This document shows positions 42,411 through 49,239 of a stretch of DNA of 64,000 nucleotides, one piece after another. This DNA comes from Mycolicibacterium phlei (lineage in GTDB: Bacteria; Actinomycetota; Actinomycetes; Mycobacteriales; Mycobacteriaceae). The position numbers were made by a program, and so were the translations under genes. The stretch covers positions 5,084,001-5,148,000 of the forward strand of contig NZ_CP014475.1 of the NCBI RefSeq assembly GCF_001583415.1, written 5' to 3'. Under the pieces are notes generated by a model, which had not been told where the DNA came from, searched no databases, and saw only the letters and a program-made list of their open reading frames with translations. Numbering within the stretch: position 1 is the first letter of the stretch; the number at the start of each line of letters is the position of its first letter.

Positions 42411-43624
42411 TGCCATACGTTCGTACAACAGCTTCTCCCGAGGATCTCTACTACGACCCGTACGACGTGGCGATCGACGTCGACCCGTACCCCGTCTACC
42501 GCCGCCTGCGGGACGAATCCCCGGTGTACTACAACGAGAAATTCGACTTCTGGGGGCTCAGCCGCTTCGCCGACGTCGAGTCCGCGCTGCGCGACGTCGA
42601 GAACCTCAGCTCGGCCAAGGGCGACATCCTCGAGGTGGTCAAGGCCGAGCCGGTGATGCCGCTCGGCGTGTTCATCAACGAGGACCCGCCGCTGCACACC
42701 GTGCACCGGCTGCTGGTGTCGCGGGCGTTCACCCCGCGCAAGATGGCGGCCATCGAGGACCAGGTGCGTGCGTTCTGCGCGGCCTGCCTGGACCCGCTGC
42801 GCGACGGCGACCGTTTCGACTTCACCACCGATCTGGGCGCCGAGATGCCGATGCGGGTCATCGGAATGCTGGTCGGGATGCCCGACTCGCTGCAGCGCTC
42901 GGTCCGCAGTGTCGCCAACCGGCGGCTGCGCAACAAACCCGGTGAACCGCTGCCGGTGAGCAAGGACAACTACTTCAACGGCAACATGTTCCGCGACTAC
43001 GTCGCCTGGCGGAAGAACAATCCGTCCGACGACCTCGTCACCGAGCTGTTGAACGTGGAGTTCACCGACGTCGACGGCAGCGAGCGCAAGCTGAGGACCG
43101 ACGAGCTGCTGGTGTTCCTCGGCGTGATCGCCAATGCCGGCACCGAGACCGTGGGCCGGCTCTTCGGGTGGCTGGGCAAGACGCTCGGCGAGCACCCGGA
43201 TCAGCGCCGCGAGTTGGCCCGCGACCCGTCACTGATCCCCGGCGCCGTCGAGGAGGTCATGCGGTTCGAACCGCCGGTGCACCACATCGCCCGTTACGTC
43301 GCCCAAGACGTGGAGTACCACGGTCAGACGATCCCGAAGGGGAGCGCGCTGCTGCTGATGTCCGGGGCGGCCAACCGCGACGAACGCCGGTTCGAGAACC
43401 CGGACACCTTCGACATCCACCGCACCGGCGCGAACAGCCATCTGTCGTTCGGCCGCGGCACGCACTTCTGCCTGGGCGCGTCGCTGGCACGGGTGGAGGC
43501 GCGCGTCGCGCTCGAGGAGATCCTCAAGCGCTGGCCGGACTGGACCCTCGACATGGAGAACGCACGGCGCGCGCCGACGGCCACGGTACGGGGCTGGGAC
43601 TCGATGCCCGCGGTGCTCGGCTGA
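42410..43624 (+). CDS. Cytochrome P450
   Basis: The soluble P450 has 404 residues. The I-helix oxygen-binding motif is NAGTETV, the ExxR motif is EEVMR, and the haem loop is SFGRGTHFCLGASLAR with the axial Cys. The N-terminus (MPYVRTTASPEDLYYDPYD) is short. It would hydroxylate the cluster's substrate with electrons from an unlinked ferredoxin, as no redox partner gene is seen nearby. The ATG at 42410 overlaps the operator region, and O4 falls within codons 2-6. Confidence 0.94.
   Translation: MPYVRTTASPEDLYYDPYDVAIDVDPYPVYRRLRDESPVYYNEKFDFWGLSRFADVESALRDVENLSSAKGDILEVVKAEPVMPLGVFINEDPPLHTVHRLLVSRAFTPRKMAAIEDQVRAFCAACLDPLRDGDRFDFTTDLGAEMPMRVIGMLVGMPDSLQRSVRSVANRRLRNKPGEPLPVSKDNYFNGNMFRDYVAWRKNNPSDDLVTELLNVEFTDVDGSERKLRTDELLVFLGVIANAGTETVGRLFGWLGKTLGEHPDQRRELARDPSLIPGAVEEVMRFEPPVHHIARYVAQDVEYHGQTIPKGSALLLMSGAANRDERRFENPDTFDIHRTGANSHLSFGRGTHFCLGASLARVEARVALEEILKRWPDWTLDMENARRAPTATVRGWDSMPAVLG
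42414..42427. promoter_or_regulatory. TACGnnCGTA-type operator O4, inside P450 coding start
   Basis: CATACG-TT-CGTACA lies within codons 2-6 of the P450 gene, 18 bases from O3. A repressor bound here would block the initiating polymerase on a leaderless transcript. Confidence 0.7.
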
Positions 43625-43637
43625 CTCCTCGCCGGAA

Positions 43638-44420
43638 TCAGGAACGCACTACCGGCGCGTTGAGCCGGTTGTCGGGTGTGGACAGTTCGGGAAACTCCAT
43701 CGGCCAGGCCGGTTTCCCGTGCTGCACCACCCAGACCGTGCCGGACCGCTCCAACGGCGCTGCCACCGCGGTGAGCACGGCGTCGGCGATCGCGTCGGGT
43801 TCCATCACCGGCACCCCGATGCTCTCGACGAGGCGACGGCGGTCGCCGAGCACACCGGTCTCGGTGATTCCAGGACAGATGGTGTGCACGGCAATCCGCT
43901 CGGCTGCCAGACTCGGCGCCACCGATCGCATCAGCCCGACGACGGCGTGCTTTCCGAGCGAGTACACCGGATCGGGATGCCAGGGCATCAGGCCCGCCAG
44001 CGACGCCGTGGCCAGGATCGCGCGCTCACCCGGCGCGAGGGTGCGCATCGTCCGCACCGCCGCACGGGCACCGAACACCACCCCGTCGAGGTTGACCCCG
44101 ACCGACCGGCGGTAGTCCGCCAGGTCGAGGGACCCGATATCGCCGGACCAGTGAACCGTGATGCCCGCGTTGAGAAATGCGAGGTCCAGACCGCCGAGCT
44201 CGTCGGCGCACCGGGAGAACGTCGCGTCCACCTGGGCAGGGTCGGAGACGTCGCAGGACACCGCCAGCCCGCCGAGTTCGTCGGCCACCGTAGCTGCGGC
44301 GTCGGCGTCGATGTCGACGATGCACACCCGCATCCCCTCCGCGGCGAACCGGTGCGCGGTGGCCCGCCCGATCCCCGATCCGCCGCCGGTGATGAGCGCG
44401 ACGCGACCGGCCCGCTCCAT
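43638..44420 (-). CDS. Short-chain dehydrogenase/reductase
   Basis: SDR of 260 residues: TGGGSGIGRATAHRFAAEGM, LNAGITVHW, ATASLAGLMPW with the catalytic Ser, and YSLGKHA supplying YxxxK. The C-terminal 60 residues (GTVWVVQHGKPAWPMEFPELSTPDN) are longer than usual and may shape the substrate pocket. It starts seven bases after the SnoaL-like gene and forms an operon with it, read from the O5/O6 region. Confidence 0.9.
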   Translation of the reverse strand: MERAGRVALITGGGSGIGRATAHRFAAEGMRVCIVDIDADAAATVADELGGLAVSCDVSDPAQVDATFSRCADELGGLDLAFLNAGITVHWSGDIGSLDLADYRRSVGVNLDGVVFGARAAVRTMRTLAPGERAILATASLAGLMPWHPDPVYSLGKHAVVGLMRSVAPSLAAERIAVHTICPGITETGVLGDRRRLVESIGVPVMEPDAIADAVLTAVAAPLERSGTVWVVQHGKPAWPMEFPELSTPDNRLNAPVVRS

Positions 44421-44427
44421 CAGAAGG

Positions 44428-44976
44428 TCACCAGCGCTCAGCGTCGGTGTCGAGTTGCAGTGGCCGCGCGTACGACAGGTCGGTGCGGTCCCACTTGCCC
44501 TTGACGAAGCCCTTCACCGCACCGGAGGCCAGCACCGACGAGTCGCCCTGCATCATCCACTCGATGGTGCAGCGCCGCAGTGCGATCTTCCAGACGCCGT
44601 CACGCCGTTCCAGGCGGTCGATGTAGCGGCCGCCCATCAGCGCCACCACCTTGCCGCCCTTGGCGCGCATCGACCCCATCACGTAACTCTCGGCGTGGGC
44701 GACGTCGCCGTCGATCTCACAGGTGTGGGTGGTGATGTTGTGCAGATGGTCCTCGAACACCGCGGAGTGGGCGTCGTTGGCGTACTGGGCGTATTCGGCG
44801 CCGACCTTCACCACCGGGCCGTGTTCGTCGACGCCGTCCTCGAAGTAGACGCTCGTCATCAGGTCGGCGTCGTGGCGGTCGTGGCCGCGGGCCTGGTTCA
44901 TGATGCAGTCGAGGATCGCGATCCGGTCCTCGACGTACTGCAGCCGGCTGCGCAACTGTTCGAGCTCGTCAGTCAT
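44428..44976 (-). CDS. SnoaL-like (NTF2-fold) protein, possible dehydratase or isomerase
   Basis: The 182-residue cone-fold protein reads LQYVEDRIAILDCIMNQARGHDRHDADLMTSVYFEDGVDEHGP, then HNITTHTCEIDGDVAHAESYVMG and GGRYIDRLERRDGVWKIALRRCTIEWMM. The His/Asp pattern resembles the SnoaL_4 group that includes bile-acid 7-alpha-dehydratase-type enzymes, so removal of water from a cyclic hydroxy compound is plausible. It is first in an operon with the SDR at 43638 and is divergent from the nitroreductase; O5 and O6 lie between them. Confidence 0.85.
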   Translation of the reverse strand: MTDELEQLRSRLQYVEDRIAILDCIMNQARGHDRHDADLMTSVYFEDGVDEHGPVVKVGAEYAQYANDAHSAVFEDHLHNITTHTCEIDGDVAHAESYVMGSMRAKGGKVVALMGGRYIDRLERRDGVWKIALRRCTIEWMMQGDSSVLASGAVKGFVKGKWDRTDLSYARPLQLDTDAERW

Positions 44977-45000
44977 GGCGTGGGCCCCTTTCCGTGACGT

Positions 45001-45016
45001 CTATACGGCCGTATAG
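45001..45016. promoter_or_regulatory. TACGnnCGTA-type operator O5
   Basis: Perfect 16-base palindrome CTATACGGCCGTATAG, 25 bases upstream of the SnoaL-like gene start. Its centre is 20 bases from that of O6. Confidence 0.75.
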
Positions 45017-45021
45017 CACGT

Positions 45022-45035
45022 TATACGATCGTATA
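45022..45035. promoter_or_regulatory. TACGnnCGTA-type operator O6
   Basis: Perfect 14-base palindrome TATACGATCGTATA. It overlaps a candidate minus-strand promoter (TTGAGG at 45047-45042, TATAAC at 45025-45020, spacer 16) for the SnoaL-like operon. Confidence 0.75.
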
Positions 45036-45100
45036 GCATCCCCTCAACGGGCACGGCTTTCGCTAAGGTCACGGGCAGCAGCACCGCCGAACGGAGGAAC

Positions 45101-45766
45101 ATGCGGCAACCGACCAACGACGTGTGGGAAACGCTGGCCACCGCGCGGGCCATCCGCCGGTTCACCGACGAACCCGTCGACGACGCCGTGCTCGACCGCT
45201 GCCTGGAGGCCGCGACGTGGGCCCCCAACGGCGCCAACGCGCAGCTGTGGCGCTTCATCGTGCTGGACTCACCCGAGCAGCGCGCCGTGGTGGCGCAGGC
45301 GGCGCAGTTGGCGCTGCAGGCCATCGAGAAGATCTACGGGATGAGCCGGCCGGCCGACAACGACACCAGCCGCGCCGCCCGCAACAACCGGGCCACCTAC
45401 GAACTACACGACCGCGCAGGCGAACTCACCTCAGTGCTGTTTACCGCCTACCGCAACGAGTTCGCCTCGGAGTTCCTTCAGGGCGGGTCGATCTTCCCGG
45501 CCATGCAGAACTTCTATCTGGCCGCCCGGGCCCAGGGTCTCGGCGCGTGCTTCACCAGTTGGACGTCCTACGGTGGGGAGAAGCTGATCCGTGAGGCTGT
45601 CGGCGTGCCCGACGAGTGGGTGCTCGCCGGCCACATCGTGGTCGGCTGGCCGCGTGGTCAGCACGGTCCGGTGCGCCGTCGCCCGATCTCGGAGGTGGTG
45701 TTCCGCAACCATTGGGATCCCGAGCGTGCCGACATCATCTACGGGGCCGGCGCCCGCAAGCGTTAA
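45101..45766 (+). CDS. Nitroreductase-family FMN oxidoreductase
   Basis: The 221-residue flavoprotein has the N-terminal motif ARAIRRFTDEPVDDAVLDRCLEAATWAPNGANAQLWRF, which binds FMN, and the C-terminal VVGWPRGQHGPVRRRPISEVVFRNHW. The family reduces nitro compounds, quinones or enones with NAD(P)H. As part of the O5/O6-controlled unit it may reduce a ring double bond or ketone. Its stop overlaps that of the convergent ThuA-like gene. Confidence 0.9.
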   Translation: MRQPTNDVWETLATARAIRRFTDEPVDDAVLDRCLEAATWAPNGANAQLWRFIVLDSPEQRAVVAQAAQLALQAIEKIYGMSRPADNDTSRAARNNRATYELHDRAGELTSVLFTAYRNEFASEFLQGGSIFPAMQNFYLAARAQGLGACFTSWTSYGGEKLIREAVGVPDEWVLAGHIVVGWPRGQHGPVRRRPISEVVFRNHWDPERADIIYGAGARKR

Positions 45767-46677
45767 CTCGGCGCGAGCGTGCGCAAACTGTCGAGATTTG
45801 ACGGCGTGGCGTGTGCAGACACGCACGCTCGCGGTTGGAGGGGGTGTAGCCAGTCGGCGAGGTTGCGGACGTAGTCTCGGAACACCTCGAGTCGCGACGG
45901 GTCGTCCTTGATCTGCGAGCCGGGCGGCTCGGAGACGAATGACGGTGCGCCGCAGTCGATATCCCAGTTGTAGTCGGCGAAGTGGTGGAAGGTGGACTGC
46001 GCGACGGCGCGGCCCAGACGCCGACCGTCGGCGTCGGTCTCGCCGTCCAGCACCACCGCGAGGTTGAACACCCGCCCGGTGGTGGTGCTGCGGCCCCGCG
46101 CCAGCACACGTGCGTGCGGCACACCGGTCGCCGACACCAGACCCTCGTGTGGGTGCGCCGGGAACCACTCGATGCGCCCACCGGCGGTCCTGCCGGTGCG
46201 CAGCAGCTCGTGCAGCGGTCCGTCGGCCGACACCGGCTGGTAGTCGCCGTTGGCGCCGGAGTGGTAGTTGGGCCAGGAGATGTCGGGGGTGTCGAGGTCG
46301 TCGCACATGGTCGCGGGATCGACTGCGGGATCGTGAAACTCGTTCACCACCCCCAGCGAGCCGAGCCGGTTGAGGCAGCAGCCGAGGTCCTGGTGGTCGC
46401 GGGCGGTCAACACCCCTCCCCCGGCGCGGCGGAACCGCACGATCGCCGCCGCGTCCACATCGGTGAGCCCGTCGCCGACGTCGACGGCCATCAGCCAGAG
46501 CTGGTCGAAACCGAGAACATCGACTCGGCTCAGCACCGGGTCGTCACCGACTGCCCGGTCCCGGGCCACGACCTCGTGCCCGGCGGCGCGCAGCTCGTCG
46601 GCGAGCATCGAGAACCGCGACACGTTCCAGTCGTCGGGGTCAGGGGGTATCGTCGTCTGCAGCAGAATTCTGGACAT
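45763..46677 (-). CDS. ThuA/trehalose-utilisation-like protein with element-derived tail
   Basis: The 304-residue protein starts MSRILLQTTIPPDPDDWNVSRFSMLADELRAAGHEV and contains VDVLGFDQLWLMAVDVGDGLTDVDAAAIVRFRRAGGGVLTARDHQDLGC, the glutamine-amidotransferase-like fold of the ThuA group. GxHxFADYNWDI-like text (TFHHFADYNWDIDCGAP) follows. The last 20 or so residues (PRACVSAHATPSNLDSLRTL) are encoded by dispersed repeat copy B. ATG 46677 has AGGAG eight bases upstream. It is the last gene of the ECF sigma operon. Function unknown. Confidence 0.82.
   Translation of the reverse strand: MSRILLQTTIPPDPDDWNVSRFSMLADELRAAGHEVVARDRAVGDDPVLSRVDVLGFDQLWLMAVDVGDGLTDVDAAAIVRFRRAGGGVLTARDHQDLGCCLNRLGSLGVVNEFHDPAVDPATMCDDLDTPDISWPNYHSGANGDYQPVSADGPLHELLRTGRTAGGRIEWFPAHPHEGLVSATGVPHARVLARGRSTTTGRVFNLAVVLDGETDADGRRLGRAVAQSTFHHFADYNWDIDCGAPSFVSEPPGSQIKDDPSRLEVFRDYVRNLADWLHPLQPRACVSAHATPSNLDSLRTLAPS
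45773..45832 (+). repeat. Dispersed 59-60-bp inverted-repeat element, copy B
   Basis: GCGAGCGTGCGCAAACTGTC begins it and CACGCACGCTCGC ends it. It matches the complement of copy A at 36197-36255 nearly throughout. It lies six bases beyond the nitroreductase stop and provides the C-terminal codons of the ThuA-like gene. Confidence 0.85.
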
Positions 46678-46682
46678 GAAAC

Positions 46683-47099
46683 TCACTCCTGCTCAATAGA
46701 TTTTCGTAGGTGGCTGCGGGCCGCGAGCTCGTCGTCGTCGACGAGCACCAGCATCGGCCGGCCGGGCGCGCAGAGCATGGTGACGGTGAACCGGCATCGC
46801 ATGTCGTCGCGGTTGTTGGCGTCGGAGTAGTGGATGACGTCGCCGCCGGGTTCCCAGAACGCCTCGCCCGCGCGCACCACCCGCGGCGGTTCGCCCTCGA
46901 GTTCGAACAGCATCTCCCCCTCCAGCACGTAGCCGAAGGCGGGTCCGCCGGGATGGCGGTGCGGCGGGGCGCCCGCGCTGCCGGGCGGGTAGTCGATGAC
47001 GACGGTCATCGCGTGTGCGCCTTGGGGAATGCTGGGCGGTTGCACCTCCTGCAGCACGGTCAGGGCGTCCTCCCAGGACGGGTCGTGGCTGGTGGTCAT
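46683..47099 (-). CDS. Cupin-domain protein
   Basis: The 138-residue single-domain cupin has motif 1 HRHPGGPAFGYVLEGEMLFELEGE with the metal-binding His pair and Glu, and motif 2 near FWEPGGDVIHYSDANN. I took ATG 47099, with AGGGGAG six bases upstream; an ATG six bases earlier overlaps that site. It lies in the sigma-factor operon between the SDR and ThuA-like genes. Cupins often sense metals or small molecules, so it could act as a signal receptor, but no catalytic or anti-sigma role is shown. Confidence 0.88.
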   Translation of the reverse strand: MTTSHDPSWEDALTVLQEVQPPSIPQGAHAMTVVIDYPPGSAGAPPHRHPGGPAFGYVLEGEMLFELEGEPPRVVRAGEAFWEPGGDVIHYSDANNRDDMRCRFTVTMLCAPGRPMLVLVDDDELAARSHLRKSIEQE

Positions 47100-47111
47100 C
47101 GACATCTCCCC

Positions 47112-47828
47112 TCAGACCGCGGATCCGCCGCCGTCGACATGCAACACCGTGCCGGTGATGAAACTCGCCCGCGGTGAGGCGAGGAACACCACCGCCTCGG
47201 CGATCTCCTCCGGCCGTGCGGTCCGCCCCAACGGAAGCGACCGGCCGAGTTCCTCATTGGTCTCGCCCCACTCCGCCTGCACCCCTTCGGTTCTCGTCGG
47301 CCCGGGGGCGACGCTGTTGACACGCACACCGGCGGCACCGAACTCGGCCGCCCAGGTGCGGGTCAGGGATTCGACGGCGGCCTTCGACGCGCTGTACACG
47401 CCGGCCCCCGGAACGCCCTTGCCCGCCACCATCGTCGTCACGTTGACGACCGCGCCGTGGCCGCGCTCGGCCATCCCGGACACCAGGCCTGCGGTCAGGA
47501 AGTACAACCCCCGCACGTTGGTGTCGAAGGTGCGCTCGAACGCTCCCATCTCCTGGTCGACGGTCAGCGCGGCGGGGAAGCTCGCGGCGTTGTTGACCAG
47601 AACGTCGATGTCACCGACCTCGTCGAGCAGGTCCTGCACCGAATCCGCGAGGTCCGTCTGCACGAAGCGCACCGACCCGCCGACTCCGGCGGCGGCCGTC
47701 CTTCCCCGTTCGGCGTCACGGCCGGTGATCACGACCGACGCGCCCTCACGCGCGAACAACCGCGCGCAGGCCAACCCGATTCCGGCCGTCCCGCCGGTGA
47801 CCAGGACATTCTGATGAGCCAGTTCCAT
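47112..47828 (-). CDS. Short-chain dehydrogenase/reductase
   Basis: SDR of 238 residues: TGGTAGIGLACARLFAREGA, NNAASFPAALT, NVTTMVAGKG and YSASKAA supplying YxxxK; the C-terminus is ITGTVLHVDGGGSAV. It starts 11 bases after the ECF sigma gene stop and is followed six bases later by the cupin, so it is the second gene of the operon. Substrate unknown. Confidence 0.92.
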   Translation of the reverse strand: MELAHQNVLVTGGTAGIGLACARLFAREGASVVITGRDAERGRTAAAGVGGSVRFVQTDLADSVQDLLDEVGDIDVLVNNAASFPAALTVDQEMGAFERTFDTNVRGLYFLTAGLVSGMAERGHGAVVNVTTMVAGKGVPGAGVYSASKAAVESLTRTWAAEFGAAGVRVNSVAPGPTRTEGVQAEWGETNEELGRSLPLGRTARPEEIAEAVVFLASPRASFITGTVLHVDGGGSAV

Positions 47829-47839
47829 TGTGTGAACTC

Positions 47840-48418
47840 CTAAGCGATCGCTGATTCGGATGAGTCGGTGCCGTGGTCGAGGTGGGCCAGGGCGACGCGC
47901 AGCCGCTGGCGGGCGCGCGCGACGCGCGACATCGCGGTGCCCATCGGGATGCCGAGGATCACGGCGGTCTCGGCGTAGGTGTAACCCTCGATGTCGGCGT
48001 AGAACAGTGCCTCGCGGAAGCCGTCGGGCATGGCGGCCAGCGCTGCGCGGACGTCGTCGCGGGGCAGCACGTCGACGATCGCCGTCTCGGCGGAGCACAT
48101 CGCGGCGCGCCCCTCGACCAGGTCGCTGACCGCGTCGGCCGACACCTCGGCGACCCGCCGCTGCTTGGCGCGGTGGCCGCTGACCCACCGGTTGTAGAGG
48201 ATGCGGAACAGCCAGGCCTTGAGGTTGCTGCCCTCCTGGAAGGACGCGAAGCCGGCGTAGGCGTACAGCAGGGTGTCCTGCAACAGGTCCTCGGCGTCGG
48301 CGGCGTTGCGGGTGAGCCGGCGCGCCCCGCGGGCCAGCACCTCGAACAGGGGCTCAGCCTCCTCGGCGAACCGGCAGGCCAGCTCGCGGTCCTGCGGAGG
48401 TCGGACTGCGGTGATCAT
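47840..48418 (-). CDS. ECF sigma factor (SigH/SigR-like group)
   Basis: The 192-residue sigma factor has region 2 LARGARRLTRNAADAEDLLQDTLLYAYAGFASFQEGSNLKAWLFRILYNRWV and region 4 MPDGFREALFYADIEGYTYAETAVILGIPMGTAMSRVARARQRL. It is of the kind that answers thiol oxidation in relatives. No zinc-binding anti-sigma gene (HxxxCxxC) is adjacent. I used ATG 48418, with GGGAGGAA upstream, over a longer frame. It leads the SDR/cupin/ThuA operon. Confidence 0.92.
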   Translation of the reverse strand: MITAVRPPQDRELACRFAEEAEPLFEVLARGARRLTRNAADAEDLLQDTLLYAYAGFASFQEGSNLKAWLFRILYNRWVSGHRAKQRRVAEVSADAVSDLVEGRAAMCSAETAIVDVLPRDDVRAALAAMPDGFREALFYADIEGYTYAETAVILGIPMGTAMSRVARARQRLRVALAHLDHGTDSSESAIA

Positions 48419-48515
48419 GGTGTTCCTCCCGTGTCGGATGTCTGATTCCACCCTCGCCGTCTGAACCGGTGACCGAACCCTTGAAACCCCGTAGTCTGCG
48501 TGGCCCCGGGCCGGA

Positions 48516-49178
48516 TCAGGCGATGTAGGTGACGGTCTCGGCGAGCGGGGCGCGCCCGGTGCGCGCGTAGGCGACGTCGGGGTCCTCGTAGCCGATGGAC
48601 AGCCCGCAGAACAGCATCAGCTCGTCCGGGGGCCGCACGGTGTCATCGACGGTGGTGCGGACCTGCGACCAGGCCATCTGCGGGCAGCTGTGCAGTCCTT
48701 CGGCGCGCAGCAGCAGCATCACGGTCTGCAGGTACATCCCGACGTCGGACCACTGCGGGCGGCCCAGCGAGCGGTCGATGTAGCAGAACAGCGCGGCGGG
48801 CGCGCCGAAGCAGTCCCAGTTCGCGATCGCCGCGCGCTGCCGCGCCTCCCAGTCCTCGCGTTCGATGCCCAGCGCGCGGTAGCGTTCCCGGCCGAAGGCG
48901 GACCGCCGTTCGGCGTACGGGGTTTTCAGCTGGCGCGGGTACATCTCGAATTCCCGGTCGTCCCAGGGCTCTCCGGCGGCGACGCGGTCGGTGGCGAGTT
49001 TCTTGAGCCGCTCCAGCGGTTCACCGGTGACCACGTAGACGTGCCACGGCTGCAGGTTCGAGCCGGACGGCGTCCACGCCGCCGCGGCCAGCACCCGCTG
49101 CAGAGCGTCCTTCGGGACGGGCCTGTCGGTGAAGCCGCGCACCGATCGTCTGCTTGCCACTGCCCGGTAGACATCCAT
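48516..49178 (-). CDS. Nitroreductase-family FMN oxidoreductase
   Basis: The 220-residue protein starts MDVYRAVASRRSVRGFTDRPVPKDALQRVLAAAAWTPSGSNLQPWHVYVV, the FMN-binding motif of the nitroreductase fold. FCYIDRSLGRPQWSDVGMYLQTVMLLLRAEGLHSCPQMAW is a typical mid-domain. It is 61 bases downstream of the LuxR-type gene and read in the same direction. Substrate unknown. Confidence 0.9.
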   Translation of the reverse strand: MDVYRAVASRRSVRGFTDRPVPKDALQRVLAAAAWTPSGSNLQPWHVYVVTGEPLERLKKLATDRVAAGEPWDDREFEMYPRQLKTPYAERRSAFGRERYRALGIEREDWEARQRAAIANWDCFGAPAALFCYIDRSLGRPQWSDVGMYLQTVMLLLRAEGLHSCPQMAWSQVRTTVDDTVRPPDELMLFCGLSIGYEDPDVAYARTGRAPLAETVTYIA

Positions 49179-49239
49179 GCCTCCAGGCTGGCGGCCCACC
49201 CCCGGCGGCGGACCCTTGACCGCCCGTGGCGAGCGGAGG

